Below are positions 16,175 to 26,644 of a DNA stretch of 64,000 nt, in pieces. The stretch comes from Acidobacteriota bacterium (lineage in GTDB: Bacteria; Acidobacteriota; Blastocatellia; Pyrinomonadales; Pyrinomonadaceae). The notes beneath the pieces were generated by a model that was not told the origin of the DNA, did not search any database, and was given only the letters and a program-made list of their open reading frames with translations. Every line of letters begins with the position of its first letter. Within the stretch, counting starts at the first letter, position 1. The translations under genes were made by a program, and so were the position numbers. The DNA lies in contig JAFDVK010000003.1 of assembly GCA_018269005.1 (NCBI GenBank), forward strand, positions 1 through 64,000. Reading direction: 5' to 3'.

Positions 16175-17446
16175 ATGAATATTTTAGTGGTTGGATCGGG
16201 CGGGCGTGAGCACGCGATCTGCTCGGCGTTCCGCCGTTCTACAAAAACAGGGAATCTATTCTGTGCCCCGGGAAATGCCGGGATCGCGTCGATCTCAAAT
16301 TGTGTGAATATTGCGGCGGATGATGTTAGATCGCTTGCGGACTTTGCGGCCGCGAACGACATTGGGATCACTTTCGTAGGCGGCGAAACATCGCTGGCGC
16401 TTGGGATCGTCGATGAATTCGAACGCCGTGGGCTGCGGATCATCGGACCACGGGCCAATGCTGCACAACTCGAAGCGAGCAAGGCGTTCGCAAAAGGGTT
16501 TATGGCAAGGCATGGGATCCCGACCGCGAAATTCACGGTTTCGCATTCTGCCGATTTTGCGATCCTGGAGCTCGAGAGCGGTGATTTTGGCGGACCTGAC
16601 GCGACCGTCGTCGTTAAGGCGGACGGGCTTGCGGCCGGGAAAGGCGTTGTCGTTGCAAAAGGGCGTGCCGCGGCGACCGATGCGATAAACCATCTCGGCG
16701 AGATCGCCGGGTCTGCCGCCGCTGACAAGATCGTTCTCGAAGAATGTCTAGTGGGCAGGGAAGTATCCCTTCTCGCATTTTCGGACGGCGAGAATTTTGC
16801 GTTGATGCCTGCGGTTCGCGACCACAAACGCCTTGCCGATGGCGATACGGGGCCGAATACCGGCGGCATGGGGACGGTCTCTGATGACGCGCTGCTTTCC
16901 GAAACGGAGCTTTCTGATATCGTCGAACGGATCGTCAGGCCCACGTTCCATGCCTGCAAACGCGAGGATATTTCCTTCCGCGGCATACTCTTTTTTGGGC
17001 TGATGCTAACGGCAAATGGGCCGATGGTCCTTGAATACAATGTCCGTTTTGGCGACCCCGAGACGCAATCGATACTCGTGCGTCTTGAGACGGACTTTGT
17101 TGATATTTGCGAAGCGATGCTGGCGGGGAATTTGTCGGATCTCGACATCAAATGGACGAAGGGAAGTTCCGCGTGCGTGATCCTTGCCGCAGAAGGCTAT
17201 CCGGTCAAGCCGCGTACGGGCGATATTATCAACGGCCTCACGGAGGCAGCGAAGGTGCAGGATGTCGCCGTTTTCCATGCCGGAACCGCTCGAGATGCGG
17301 CAGGGAATTTTGTCACCTCAGGAGGACGCGTGCTTGGTGTGACGGCCGTCGATACAAATCTCGACGGTGCCCTATCGAGCGCCTATGAAGCTGTTTCGAA
17401 GATCTCGTGGCCCGGAATGCAGTTTCGCAAAGATATCGGAAAGTAG
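16175..17446 (+). CDS. purD: Phosphoribosylamine--glycine ligase (GAR synthetase)
   Basis: The 423-aa protein has the normal length for PurD. It opens MNILVVGSGGREHAI, the family's N-terminal loop, and has the ATP-grasp segments VVVKADGLAAGKGVVVA, LEECLVGREVSLLAFSDG, GDTGPNTGGMGTVSDDALL and EYNVRFGDPETQ. It performs ATP-dependent ligation of glycine to phosphoribosylamine in de novo purine synthesis, in the cytosol. No other pur genes adjoin; purA is 28 kb away. It converges with aroC, stops 4 bp apart. Its Shine-Dalgarno is weak. Confidence 0.96.
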   Translation: MNILVVGSGGREHAICSAFRRSTKTGNLFCAPGNAGIASISNCVNIAADDVRSLADFAAANDIGITFVGGETSLALGIVDEFERRGLRIIGPRANAAQLEASKAFAKGFMARHGIPTAKFTVSHSADFAILELESGDFGGPDATVVVKADGLAAGKGVVVAKGRAAATDAINHLGEIAGSAAADKIVLEECLVGREVSLLAFSDGENFALMPAVRDHKRLADGDTGPNTGGMGTVSDDALLSETELSDIVERIVRPTFHACKREDISFRGILFFGLMLTANGPMVLEYNVRFGDPETQSILVRLETDFVDICEAMLAGNLSDLDIKWTKGSSACVILAAEGYPVKPRTGDIINGLTEAAKVQDVAVFHAGTARDAAGNFVTSGGRVLGVTAVDTNLDGALSSAYEAVSKISWPGMQFRKDIGK

Positions 17447-17450
17447 ATCT

Positions 17451-18617
17451 TTAGTAAGCCTTTATTGCTTCGATGTATGAATCGTAATTCCGCCGCATTT
17501 CATCGAACGAGTCGCCGCCGAACTTCTCACGCATCGAGTTTGCCAGGACGATCGCCATCATCGCTTCACCGATAACGCCGGCGGCCGGAACTGCGGTTAC
17601 GTCAGAGCGTTCGAATGCTGCGGCCTGCTCTTCTTTTGTGTCGATATCGACCGAACGGAGCGGCTTTTTGAGCGTTGAGATCGGTTTCATATAACCGCGG
17701 ACGCGCAGCTCTTCGCCGTTGGTTATGCCGCCTTCGAGGCCGCCGGCATTGTTCGAGAGCCGCGTGAAATTCTCTCCGTCGAAGGCGATCTCATCATGCA
17801 CTTCCGAGCCCGGCTTTCCGGCATTCGCAACGCCCGCACCGATCTCGACCGCCTTTATCGCATGGATCGACATAATTGCTCTCGCGATGCGCCCGTCCAA
17901 TTTGTCTTCCCATGAGGTGTGACTGCCAAGTCCGATCGGAAGGCCGCGGACGACAACTTCGAAGATCCCGCCGAGCGTATCGCCCGCATCGCGGGTTTCG
18001 TCGATCAAGCGGATCATCTCTTCCTGCGCGACCACATCGACGCAATTGAGCGGCGAATCGACGGGAAGCTTCGCAATGTCGTCCCAGTCGCGCAAGAGCG
18101 GAACCGCCTGCACGTGTCCAAGCTTGATGACGTGGCTCCTGACCTCGACGCCGAATTCCGACAAGAGCTGCTTTGCCACGGCTCCGGCGGCAACGCGTGC
18201 CGCGGTCTCGCGAGCAGACGCACGTTCAAGAATGTCGCGCAGGTCACGCGTCGCATATTTTTGACCGCCGGCAAGGTCAGCGTGCCCCGGACGCGGACGC
18301 TTTACGACGCGCGGATTCTTGGGCAATTCTACGTTCGCCTCGGACGACATTATTGCTTCCCAATGGACAAAATCGTCGTTCTCGATGAGAAGCGTGATCG
18401 GCGAACCAAGGCTTTTGCCATGCCGCACGCCCGAAAGGATCTCGACCGTATCGGTCTCGATCTTCATTCGGCCGCCGCGGCCATAACCTTGCTGGCGTCG
18501 CCAAAGTTCGTGGTCAATGGACGCATTCTGGATATTGACGCCGCTTGGCATCCCCTCGACGATCGTTACGAGGGCCTTGCCGTGCGATTCTCCTGCTGTT
18601 GTGAAATTGAATCTCAT
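17451..18617 (-). CDS. aroC: Chorismate synthase
   Basis: The 388-aa protein starts with the AroC signature region FTTAGESHG. It contains [15 protein letters not shown] (FMN/substrate basic loop), [32 protein letters not shown], and near the end LRSVDI and [17 protein letters not shown]. It converts 5-enolpyruvylshikimate-3-phosphate to chorismate, the precursor used by pabB further along. ATG 18617 is chosen; the preceding TTG would only add one Met. The EamA gene ends 5 bp before it, so the genes from recG/rsmD through aroC read as one minus-strand unit. Confidence 0.96.
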   Translation of the reverse strand: MRFNFTTAGESHGKALVTIVEGMPSGVNIQNASIDHELWRRQQGYGRGGRMKIETDTVEILSGVRHGKSLGSPITLLIENDDFVHWEAIMSSEANVELPKNPRVVKRPRPGHADLAGGQKYATRDLRDILERASARETAARVAAGAVAKQLLSEFGVEVRSHVIKLGHVQAVPLLRDWDDIAKLPVDSPLNCVDVVAQEEMIRLIDETRDAGDTLGGIFEVVVRGLPIGLGSHTSWEDKLDGRIARAIMSIHAIKAVEIGAGVANAGKPGSEVHDEIAFDGENFTRLSNNAGGLEGGITNGEELRVRGYMKPISTLKKPLRSVDIDTKEEQAAAFERSDVTAVPAAGVIGEAMMAIVLANSMREKFGGDSFDEMRRNYDSYIEAIKAY

Positions 18618-18622
18618 CAATG

Positions 18623-19534
18623 TTAAAGTTCCGGCTCCTTAGCCAAGTTGGTTGGTACCGGCGAACCCTTCCTTTTGAATACGAGAAGTGCGACGCTTGC
18701 GATAATCAGTATGCCGCCGAAGCCCGTCTGAGCCGGCAAGGTCTCGCCCAGGACCAGCCAACCGATCACCACCGCGAGCAGCGGCGTGACGAGCGAGATC
18801 ATCATCGCACTGGTAGATTCTATCCTATTCAAGAGCCAATAGTAGCTGTAAAACGCAAGGACAGTTCCAATGACACCTAAATAAAGAATGCGGCCGACGG
18901 CCGCTAGTGACCAGCGGTAGTTCATAGGACTTCCTTCTGTGCTGAGACTATAGATGATGATCGGCGGAAGGCCGCAGACCATTTGCCAAAATACGATCGC
19001 CTCAGGCCGTATATCGGAGGCTTTTGCTTTTACGAGGATCGAAGACTGTGCCGCCGCGTAGGCCCCGAGCACGATCGCGACACAGCCGGCGAAGGCCATC
19101 TTGTCGTGCACTCCGAGTTGGTCGACGAATATGACGGCAACCCCGATGACACCGGCGACGACCGCGATGATCTTCTGCGCAGTTATCTTTTCGGAAGGCA
19201 GGAATATCCAAGCAAGTATCAACCCAAAGACGACGATCATTGCCTGAAGCACGGCAGCGAGGCCCGAGGTGATGTACTGTTCGGCCCAAAAGACGCTCGA
19301 ATAGTTGAGCGTGAACTGAAGAACGCCGGTCAAGCCAAGCAGCTTCCATTCTGTGCGGGACTTTGGCAGGCCGCCGCCCTTCCGGAATAGAACGAACGGA
19401 GCAAGGACCGCAGCAGCGAGAAGAAAGCGCAAAGAAACGAAGCCGAATGGCGGAAGGTCCTTAAGGCCGACCTTGATGAATATCCAGGTCGAACTCCAAA
19501 TGAGAGCCAGGAGAAGCCACACAAAGATCTTCAT
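18623..19534 (-). CDS. EamA/DMT-family transporter
   Basis: The 303-aa protein has ten predicted membrane helices in two EamA repeats, beginning [21 protein letters not shown] with the family's N-terminal WSSTW motif. The second repeat begins near residue 150 ([27 protein letters not shown]). The C-terminus VALLVFKRK is basic. Likely an inner-membrane exporter of a metabolite such as an amino acid or nucleoside; the sequence does not show which. Packed between rsmD and aroC with 5-8 bp gaps. Confidence 0.88.
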   Translation of the reverse strand: MKIFVWLLLALIWSSTWIFIKVGLKDLPPFGFVSLRFLLAAAVLAPFVLFRKGGGLPKSRTEWKLLGLTGVLQFTLNYSSVFWAEQYITSGLAAVLQAMIVVFGLILAWIFLPSEKITAQKIIAVVAGVIGVAVIFVDQLGVHDKMAFAGCVAIVLGAYAAAQSSILVKAKASDIRPEAIVFWQMVCGLPPIIIYSLSTEGSPMNYRWSLAAVGRILYLGVIGTVLAFYSYYWLLNRIESTSAMMISLVTPLLAVVIGWLVLGETLPAQTGFGGILIIASVALLVFKRKGSPVPTNLAKEPEL

Positions 19535-19542
19535 AAGGCACG

Positions 19543-20091
19543 TCAGGCTTTCTCGTAGAAACTTAGGTGCGTTTCGCCCTGTTTGAGGAGCCGCCAGCGT
19601 CTTAAAGATCCGACAGTGTCCGGCATCGTTTTCCGTGCGAGGTGCTCGACGATCAAAATGCCGTCGTTCGCCAATAGACCGTCTTTGTCGCCGAATTCAT
19701 GAAGCACGACCGAATAGTCTGCGCTGTATGGCGGATCGTAGAACACGATGTCCCACGGGAATTCGTGTGACCTTCCGACGAACGTCTCGGCCTCGAAATT
19801 CTGGACGTCGGTCTCGTCCTCCGGAACGCCAAGCTTGTCGAGATTTTCTTCGATCAGCGCACATGCTTTTCTTGAACGATCAACAAAGGTCACGAATTCT
19901 GCGCCGCGAGAAAGAGCCTCGATACCGATCGCTCCGGAACCGGAACAAAGGTCAAGGAAGCGTGTGCCTTCGATCCGCGGGGCAAGGATATTGAAGAGCG
20001 TTTCGCGCAGTCGGCCCGAGGTTGGCCGCGTCCGGTGATCCGGCGGGCTTTTGAGTAGTCGGCCGCCGTAGTGTCCTGAAATAATTCGCAT
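19543..20091 (-). CDS. rsmD: 16S rRNA (guanine(966)-N2)-methyltransferase
   Basis: The 182-aa protein begins MRIISGHYGGRLLKSPP and continues TRPTSGRLRETLFNIL, the RsmD N-terminal signature. It has the SAM-binding FLDLCSGSGAIGIEALSRGA and the catalytic DPPY (VFYDPPYSADY). It methylates G966 of 16S rRNA during small-subunit assembly. recG ends 6 bp before its start, and EamA follows 8 bp after its stop. Confidence 0.93.
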   Translation of the reverse strand: MRIISGHYGGRLLKSPPDHRTRPTSGRLRETLFNILAPRIEGTRFLDLCSGSGAIGIEALSRGAEFVTFVDRSRKACALIEENLDKLGVPEDETDVQNFEAETFVGRSHEFPWDIVFYDPPYSADYSVVLHEFGDKDGLLANDGILIVEHLARKTMPDTVGSLRRWRLLKQGETHLSFYEKA

Positions 20092-20096
20092 CTTTC

Positions 20097-22355
20097 TCAG
20101 CCGACCTTTCCAAGTTCGAACACCTTTCTCTGCCCTGCCGCCTTTTTGAGCAGTTTCGTTTCGGCAGAGGCTTCATTTGCTCCCAAATAGAGCTCGACCT
20201 CATCTCGCGCCGTCGAAAGGATGTCGAGGTCGCGAACGATATTAGCGACCCTGAACGACTGGAGGCCGGACTGCCGTGTGCCGAGAAGTTCGCCCTGTCC
20301 GCGGATCTCGAGGTCTTTTTCGGCTATCTCGAACCCATCCGAACTTCGCTCCATTATACCCAACCGTTCACGGGCTACCGTCGTTTTCTTATCGCCTGTG
20401 AGCAGGACACAAAAGCTCTGTTCGGCGCCCCGGCCGACTCGTCCGCGTAGCTGATGAAGCTGCGACAGGCCGAATCGTTCCGCGTGCTCGATCACCATCA
20501 AAGATGCGTTCGCGACATCGATCCCGACCTCGATCACCGTCGTTGAAACAAGCACATCGAGTTCGCCCGAAGCAAACGCGCGCATCACTTCGTCCTTTTC
20601 TGCCGGTTTCATTTTTCCGTGCAGAAGGCCGATCCTCAAATGTGGAAATATACGGGTCGAAAGGTCCTCGTGCATTGCTGTCGCGGCTTTTAGATCGAGT
20701 TTTTCGGACTCTTTAACGAGCGGATAGACGACGTAGGCCTGGCGCCCGAGTCCGATCTCCCGTTCGATGCCGCGATAAATGCCTTGGCGTTGATCTTCGC
20801 CGCAAACGACCGTTTTTATTGGAGTTCGGCCGGGCGGGAGTTCGTCGATCACCGACACGTCAAGGTCACCATAGACCGTCATCGCAAGCGAACGCGGTAT
20901 CGGCGTCGCGGTCATCACGAGGACGTCCGGATTTGTTCCAAGCTCTTTCAACCTCGCCCGCTGAAGCACTCCAAAACGGTGCTGCTCGTCGATCACGGCG
21001 AGTCCGAGCATATCGAATTCGACCCCTTCCTGAACGACCGCATGCGTGCCGATCACTAGATTTGCTTCGCCCGACTTGATCGTTTCGCGGACACGCTTCC
21101 GCTCGCTCGCCTTCAACCCGCCGGTCAGAAGTTCTACGTGATAGCCCGTATCTTTGAAAAGGTTCAGAGCATTGCGAAAATGCTGCTCGGCCAAGATCTC
21201 GGTCGGTGCCATCAACGCTGCCTGGTAGCCATTCTCCATCGCTGCCATCATCGCAAGGAACGCCACGATCGTCTTGCCGCTGCCGACATCGCCCTGAATT
21301 AGGCGATTCATCGGTTTGTCACCTTTCAGGTCAGTGAATATCTCGCCGACAACTCGTTTTTGTGCAGCGGTGAGCTCAAAGGGTACAAGCGAGGCAAGCC
21401 GTTTCTTTCCGTCGTCGGAAACCTCTATGACCGTGCCCTTTGGTTCGTGCTCTCGTTCACCCTTTAAAAGACGCATCGTGAATGCAAGCCAGAAGAATTC
21501 ATCGAAGATAAGGCGGCGGTGTGCCGGACTTCGGTGCATCTCGTAATCCGGCATTACGGCACTTTCCGGCGGAAAATGAATTTCCTCAAAGGCTTGTCTA
21601 AGGCCGAGCAACCCGCGGCGCTCGAGCAATTCCTTTGGAAGATCGTCTGCGAAGTTCCCGAGTTCATCCAGGACGGAGCGAAAGATCTCACGCAGCTTTT
21701 TTGTCGAGAAGTTGCCGAGCCTTCGATAGATCGGCACACGGCCCGTATGCACGCTGATGAGAGCGGGATCGAGAATCTCTTCTTCCGGAATATCTTCGGC
21801 GACGCTCGAGGGCAGAAAAAGCCCGTCGTCTATGGCGGGAAGTACTTCGAGTTCTTCGGGTTTTCCGATCTTTAGGCCAAGTTGTCCGCGTCGATCGACT
21901 TCCCAAAGACCGTAAGCGACAAAGCGCGTGCCTCGGGCGAACTTCTTCGCGTACCAATTGACGATGTCGTTCGCTCCCTTGCCCGAGACGAACCATTTGA
22001 CGATGACGGGCTTGTGAATACGTTCGCGGTCGCCGGCCGTGATCTCGAATACGTAGAGAGGCGGCTTCCCCCTGTCGCGGAATTTGCCGACTTGAATTCC
22101 CGCCGTATTCCGAACAAAGAGTTCGGCCGCGGCCTCATCACCGGCCTGGATCTTGTCGAGCGAAAGAAAGTTGGACCGATCCTCATAGCGCAAAGGCAGA
22201 TAGTTCAGAAGGTCCAAGACAGTGGCATTGTCAACGTTGGCGTTGCCCGTGCTGGCCGCGACCGCGGTCGCGAGTTTGCGGGCCATCCCCGCGGATAGAT
22301 TCGAGATCCGGTGGCGATGAAGTTCGATGATAGGTGTACCGAGAGTGATCTTCAT
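20097..22355 (-). CDS. recG: ATP-dependent DNA helicase RecG
   Basis: About 752 aa from ATG 22355 (MKITLGTPI); an in-frame start at 22418 would add 21 residues of low-likelihood sequence. The N-terminal wedge/OB domain contains LLNYLPLRYEDRSN and QLGLKIGKPEEL. The helicase core has Walker A GDVGSGKT, the DEQH box (AVIDEQHRFG), motif III TATPIPRSLA, and GRVGRG with LMVIEHAERFGLSQLHQLRG. It remodels stalled replication forks and Holliday junctions. Length and motif order are those of a full RecG. It lies upstream of rsmD in the same unit. Confidence 0.95.
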   Translation of the reverse strand: MKITLGTPIIELHRHRISNLSAGMARKLATAVAASTGNANVDNATVLDLLNYLPLRYEDRSNFLSLDKIQAGDEAAAELFVRNTAGIQVGKFRDRGKPPLYVFEITAGDRERIHKPVIVKWFVSGKGANDIVNWYAKKFARGTRFVAYGLWEVDRRGQLGLKIGKPEELEVLPAIDDGLFLPSSVAEDIPEEEILDPALISVHTGRVPIYRRLGNFSTKKLREIFRSVLDELGNFADDLPKELLERRGLLGLRQAFEEIHFPPESAVMPDYEMHRSPAHRRLIFDEFFWLAFTMRLLKGEREHEPKGTVIEVSDDGKKRLASLVPFELTAAQKRVVGEIFTDLKGDKPMNRLIQGDVGSGKTIVAFLAMMAAMENGYQAALMAPTEILAEQHFRNALNLFKDTGYHVELLTGGLKASERKRVRETIKSGEANLVIGTHAVVQEGVEFDMLGLAVIDEQHRFGVLQRARLKELGTNPDVLVMTATPIPRSLAMTVYGDLDVSVIDELPPGRTPIKTVVCGEDQRQGIYRGIEREIGLGRQAYVVYPLVKESEKLDLKAATAMHEDLSTRIFPHLRIGLLHGKMKPAEKDEVMRAFASGELDVLVSTTVIEVGIDVANASLMVIEHAERFGLSQLHQLRGRVGRGAEQSFCVLLTGDKKTTVARERLGIMERSSDGFEIAEKDLEIRGQGELLGTRQSGLQSFRVANIVRDLDILSTARDEVELYLGANEASAETKLLKKAAGQRKVFELGKVG

Positions 22356-22494
22356 CACAAGAAGAGGCCGCGTTGTCGGGCGAAAGTTTGATTGTAGCAA
22401 AAAGAAAATGGGCGACAACTTCCAAAAGGAAACTGTCGTCCATCCGTAGAAACTAACATGCCCAAAGCTTTAGACGCTTTCGGCGTAATGTGAA

Positions 22495-22758
22495 CTAGGC
22501 GAGGCTGTTCGTGTGCTTAGTAAGACGCGATTTATAGCGAGCCGCCGTGTTCTTATGGATGATGCCCTTGTTGACCGCTTTGTCGATGAGAGAGACGGTC
22601 GGGGTCAAAAGCTCGGTCGCACCGCTCTTATCGCTTGCAGCGACGGCCGCACGAAGTTTCTTGATCGAAGTGCGGAGCTCGCTGCGATTGCTTCGGTTGA
22701 TCGCGTTTCGTTTCGTAGTCTGACGGACGCGCTTTTCTGCAGATTTATGATTCGCCAT
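22495..22758 (-). CDS. rpsT: 30S ribosomal protein S20
   Basis: The 87-aa protein begins MANHKSAEKRVRQTTKRNAINRSNRSELRT, the typical S20 start, and is basic and helical throughout with KGIIHKNTAARYKSRL near the end. It is a primary 16S rRNA-binding protein. A strong promoter at 22797-22825 gives a leader of about 30 nt. The recG unit starts 140 bp downstream. Confidence 0.97.
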   Translation of the reverse strand: MANHKSAEKRVRQTTKRNAINRSNRSELRTSIKKLRAAVAASDKSGATELLTPTVSLIDKAVNKGIIHKNTAARYKSRLTKHTNSLA

Positions 22759-22796
22759 TTCTTGAATTCAGTATTGTCTTTATAGACAAACTCCAA

Positions 22797-22825
22797 ATTC
22801 TAGCTAAAGATGCCGGGGTTGTCAA
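22797..22825 (-). promoter_or_regulatory. Consensus sigma-70 promoter for rpsT
   Basis: On the minus strand, TTGACA (22825-22820) and TAGAAT (22802-22797) are separated by exactly 17 bp, with transcription start near 22789. The -10 box overlaps the stop codon of the J-domain gene (22800-22802), so the promoter sits inside the 3' end of the upstream gene. Confidence 0.75.
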
Positions 22826-23639
22826 CGTCAGCCGGGCGGCGCTCGAACCGGGTTACAAGCGAGTGCATCATGTCAACAAAGAGCGTGATTATGGGCGGAT
22901 AGAGAACGAATTCGGGATTAAGGCCGCGACCGAACGCCTCCGGTACGAGTTCAGCCGGGAAAGTAATAAAAATGCCCAAGATCCAACCAATAAGGAACGC
23001 TCCTACGATCGAGGCCAGCAGCATTGCGGCGACCGCATACCTTGAGCGCATCGGCGTTTTCCGATCCCGGTCATCCAGGATCGAGTCGTGAATGTTGTCG
23101 TCATACGACGTATAACGCACAAAACCGTCCCGGATGCGGCCGATCAAATGGATCACGCCTACGGTAAAGAGGGTTATGATCGCGATCTTCCCCAATATTT
23201 CGGCGCTGACGAAGATGTTCGGCCTCGCGGCGGTGGAGATGACAGCTGAAACAAGAAATGCGGAGAGCGGATAGACGACCTTCTGAAACGCCATTGCCTC
23301 GCGGCGTTCCTCTGCGATCATACGATTCAGGATGTCGTTATACCGACGCTCGTAAACCATCTGCCGCCAACGATTTGCGTGCTTATTCGTCGAAGTAAAA
23401 ACGGAATGCCCATTACCGCGAAATTGGGCGTCGAGGATGCGTCTATCGTATTCAGCACGTTGTTTTGGGTTGCCAAGTATCTCGTAGGCTTCGGCGATCT
23501 CGGCAAAACGGCGTGCGGTATCTTCCGCTCCGTTATTCTTGTCGGGGTGGAGTTTGCGCGCCAAGCGACGATAAGCCGATTTTATTTCGGCGCCGGTCGC
23601 ATCCTGCGCGACCCGCAGAACCTCGTAATAATTCGCCAT
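22800..23639 (-). CDS. J-domain membrane protein (DnaJ-like co-chaperone)
   Basis: About 279 aa from ATG 23639 (MANYYEVLR); upstream in-frame starts at 23660 and 23708 are possible. Residues 1-65 form a J domain with the HPD motif in [19 protein letters not shown] and the usual YEVL opening. There is no Gly/Phe or zinc region, so this is a type III J protein. Four hydrophobic segments follow ([62 protein letters not shown]), placing the body in the inner membrane. It probably recruits DnaK to the membrane. The gene overlaps the rpsT promoter. Confidence 0.82.
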   Translation of the reverse strand: MANYYEVLRVAQDATGAEIKSAYRRLARKLHPDKNNGAEDTARRFAEIAEAYEILGNPKQRAEYDRRILDAQFRGNGHSVFTSTNKHANRWRQMVYERRYNDILNRMIAEERREAMAFQKVVYPLSAFLVSAVISTAARPNIFVSAEILGKIAIITLFTVGVIHLIGRIRDGFVRYTSYDDNIHDSILDDRDRKTPMRSRYAVAAMLLASIVGAFLIGWILGIFITFPAELVPEAFGRGLNPEFVLYPPIITLFVDMMHSLVTRFERRPADVDNPGIFS

Positions 23640-23726
23640 CTTTTGACTTTGGGAGAGCATGGATCCGTCTTTACGGCTTGGGGACGAACTCCGACTCAAT
23701 ATTAGCACGTAGCCGACGAAACTTGG

Positions 23727-25040
23727 TCAGAAAAATTCGCTCGGATCGACTCCTAGGGCGGCAAAAAGGGCTTTCGCCTTTAAAAGCATCTCGGCATACT
23801 CAAGATCCGGCCGCGAGTCGCTTACGATGCCACCACCGGTCGAAAAGGAAGCAACACCGTCCCGGATCACCATCGTTCGGATCGCGACATTCGTATCGAT
23901 CCCGCTCGTGAGACCGGAATCTTCGGTTTCGAATCCCGTGGGAATTGAGTATCCGATGGCTCCCATCGAAAGGCCGCGAGCTGCCTTTTCAACACGGTCG
24001 ATGATCTTCATCGTGCTTATTTTCGGGGCTCCCGTGATAGAACCGCAGGGGAACAATGCCCTGATGACATCGGCAAACCCGGCATTTTGCTTCAGTTTCC
24101 CTTTGATCGTCGAGACGAGATGGAAGAGCGTCGGATGTTCCTCGAGATCGCAGAGTTTGGTGACCTCGACGGAGCCATAGTTGCATACTCGGCCAAGGTC
24201 GTTCCGCAAAAGATCGACGATCATCGTATTCTCGGCGTTGTCCTTGCGGCTGTGAAGCAGTGTTTCGCGGGTTTTGCTGTCGATCGTTTCATCGCCGACG
24301 CGCGGTGCGGTTCCCTTTATCGGTGACGCCTCGATCACCCCATCAGCGATCCGGAAGAATCTTTCGGGTGAAGCTGAGATGATCGTGGAATTCGGCCGTT
24401 GTATAAAAGCAGCGAAGGCCGCCGGATGATCCCGCCTTAACCGGCCGAAAACGGTCTGCGGGTCAAGCTCGCCGAGTTCGACCGTAAACTTCTGTACGAT
24501 ATTTGCTTGGTATGTGTTGCCGGATCTTATCTCTTCCTGGACCTCGCCCACGGCTGCCAAATATTCGCTCTTTGAGAATGAGGAAGAAAGAAGGTTGGCG
24601 TCACGGGTGATTTCAGATGGGGAAAGGTCGGACGGATCTGACAGTCTTTCAACGAGCTGCTGCGGATCGACACCAAGGACGTGAGTTGTTCTCGTCGCGT
24701 AATTGTGGACGATCAGATTCTTGAATCGAGAAACGAATAGGTGCGGTTCCGCCGAAGATGCATGCCGCGGCCGGATTCCGTTAAGCAGGAGTCCGAATTC
24801 GTATGAAAGGGTGAAGATGGATGGAAGTTCGCCTTCAACCGCAAGCGTCAGGGAGTTGAGGCTCTCATTCGCGTCTAAGCCGGAGAGCTCAGTTGTCTCG
24901 ATCGGGTCAACGCCGGCGACCAAGAACTTTGAACCCAGATGGCCAACACCACAACTGTCGAGTATAGCGACCTGGCCTCGCCGCGATAGGCCCAGCAGTC
25001 TTGCGATGAGTTCAGCTGATGAAATATCGAGCTTCGGCAC
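23727..25040 (-). CDS. pabB: Aminodeoxychorismate synthase component I
   Basis: The 437-aa protein starts at GTG. It belongs to the chorismate-utilising family. The signature SPIKGTAPR carries the Lys that marks PabB; anthranilate synthase TrpE normally has an Ala there (PIAGT). Other motifs are SASPERFF, MIVDLLRNDLGR, HLVSTIKG, LFPCGSITGAPK and STGGGIVSDSRPDLEY. It converts chorismate with ammonia to 4-amino-4-deoxychorismate for folate. No pabA or pabC adjoins. The J-domain gene lies just downstream on the same strand. Confidence 0.9.
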   Translation of the reverse strand: MPKLDISSAELIARLLGLSRRGQVAILDSCGVGHLGSKFLVAGVDPIETTELSGLDANESLNSLTLAVEGELPSIFTLSYEFGLLLNGIRPRHASSAEPHLFVSRFKNLIVHNYATRTTHVLGVDPQQLVERLSDPSDLSPSEITRDANLLSSSFSKSEYLAAVGEVQEEIRSGNTYQANIVQKFTVELGELDPQTVFGRLRRDHPAAFAAFIQRPNSTIISASPERFFRIADGVIEASPIKGTAPRVGDETIDSKTRETLLHSRKDNAENTMIVDLLRNDLGRVCNYGSVEVTKLCDLEEHPTLFHLVSTIKGKLKQNAGFADVIRALFPCGSITGAPKISTMKIIDRVEKAARGLSMGAIGYSIPTGFETEDSGLTSGIDTNVAIRTMVIRDGVASFSTGGGIVSDSRPDLEYAEMLLKAKALFAALGVDPSEFF

Positions 25041-25164
25041 GCATTGAATTCTAGCAACGCTCGATCGCCGTTTCCAACGCAGGAAATTGTTGAGCGTTCG
25101 TTTTTAATCCGCCGCGATTCGCGTAATATATCCGAAAGGTTTTCCCAAGGAATATCGAAAGAAT

Positions 25165-26640
25165 ATGGAATCTGGCTCAAAAAGCGGCATCACGCTCGTG
25201 CGTGGACTCGGTCTCGTCGCGGCTGTCTCGATCATAATCGGCAACGTCATCGGCACGGGCGTGTTTTTGAAGGCTCGGGCGATGACCTGTAATGTCGGTT
25301 CGCCGGGCTGGGTTCTCGCCGCGTGGATAGCAGCCGGCCTGTTGTCGCTTGCCGGAGCTTTGACGTACGCAGAGTTAACCGCGATGAAGCCTGCGGCGGG
25401 CGGCGAATACGTATTTCTCCGTGACGCGTACGGGCGCCTTTCTTCCTTTTTGTTCGGATGGATGCAGATGTTCGTCGCCAAGCCGGGTTCTCAGGCAGCT
25501 GCGGCCGTTGCGTTCGCGATCGGCCTGAATGATTTTCTCGGCGGCGGGCTTAAGCCTGAACTTTTTACGCTCGATATTTTTGGCTACCAGTTGAGCGTAA
25601 CGTTGTTTCAGGTGGTCGCTTTGATGGTCATCCTGATCTTTACGACCCTGAATTGTGCGACCGTAGTAATCAGCGGACGGATCGCGACGATCTTGACTGG
25701 CGTAAAGATCGCATTGATCGTCTTTGTGGCCGGCGGAGCATTCCTGTGGGCGACGGGTGACTTTTCACATTTTTCGATGGTCGAAGCAGGCGGCGTTTGC
25801 GAAGACATTGACGCTGCGGTCAGATACGGCTCACCGACCTACTCGTTCTTCGGCGGCTTTGCAGCGGCAATGCTTGGAGCACTTTGGGGTTACGACGGCT
25901 GGAACAATCTAACGTTCGTCGCTGGAGAGGTCGAGAACCCAAATCGCAACATTCCGCTTGCGATCATCGGCAGCACGATTCTCATCATCCTGCTGTACAC
26001 AATTACGAACTTTGCTTATTTCTACGTCCTGGATCCGACGACGATCGCTTCGATCTCAAAATCTTCATCCGTCGGAAAGGTTCTTGTGAGTATGTTCTTC
26101 GGCGGGAACATCACGCAGTTCGCAACCGGTGCGGCGGTTGCGGTGTTTGCGACGGGACTTATGCTGTCGTCACTCGGAACGCTGCATACCTCGATCCTAT
26201 CGGGCTCGCGTGTGCCGTATGCGATGGCAAACGACGGTCTGATGTTCCGGTCTCTCGGGCGGTTGAGCATTACGGGAGTGCCGATCAGAGCTCTCATTCT
26301 TCAAATGCTGCTCGGCTTTGCTTTGGTGCTGACGGGCTCATTCGACACGCTGACGGACTATGTCATTTTCGCGTCCTGGATATTCTATGCTGCGGTAACA
26401 TCTTCGATCTTCGTTTATCGCAAGAAATTTGCGGATTTGCCGCGTCCATACAAAGCTTGGGGCTATCCGGTCGTTCCCATCATTTTCCTGTTGGTCGCAG
26501 GATGGCTGCTTGTGAACACGATGTGGAATTCACCGACTCGATCTTTTATCGGGATCGGGCTGATAATTTTGGGCCTTCCAGTGTATTATTATTTGACTAA
26601 AATGCGGCCAGCTGCCGTGGCGGCCGAGGAGCAAGAATAG
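25165..26640 (+). CDS. APC-superfamily amino acid permease
   Basis: The 491-aa protein has 12 predicted membrane helices. The first helix carries the APC motif VSIIIGNVIGTGVFLKAR (broken-helix GxxIGxGIF). The second half has GYDGWNNLTFVAGEVENPNRNIPLAI, which resembles LAT/amino acid exchangers of the APC family, and SGSRVPYAMANDGLMFRSLG. It probably moves amino acids across the inner membrane. The PilZ gene follows 4 bp after the stop. Confidence 0.9.
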   Translation: MESGSKSGITLVRGLGLVAAVSIIIGNVIGTGVFLKARAMTCNVGSPGWVLAAWIAAGLLSLAGALTYAELTAMKPAAGGEYVFLRDAYGRLSSFLFGWMQMFVAKPGSQAAAAVAFAIGLNDFLGGGLKPELFTLDIFGYQLSVTLFQVVALMVILIFTTLNCATVVISGRIATILTGVKIALIVFVAGGAFLWATGDFSHFSMVEAGGVCEDIDAAVRYGSPTYSFFGGFAAAMLGALWGYDGWNNLTFVAGEVENPNRNIPLAIIGSTILIILLYTITNFAYFYVLDPTTIASISKSSSVGKVLVSMFFGGNITQFATGAAVAVFATGLMLSSLGTLHTSILSGSRVPYAMANDGLMFRSLGRLSITGVPIRALILQMLLGFALVLTGSFDTLTDYVIFASWIFYAAVTSSIFVYRKKFADLPRPYKAWGYPVVPIIFLLVAGWLLVNTMWNSPTRSFIGIGLIILGLPVYYYLTKMRPAAVAAEEQE

Positions 26641-26644
26641 CAAG

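Noticed and set aside
16162..17151. 329-aa minus-strand frame opposite purD
   Set aside because: Ser/Pro/Thr-rich shadow; purD is unambiguous.
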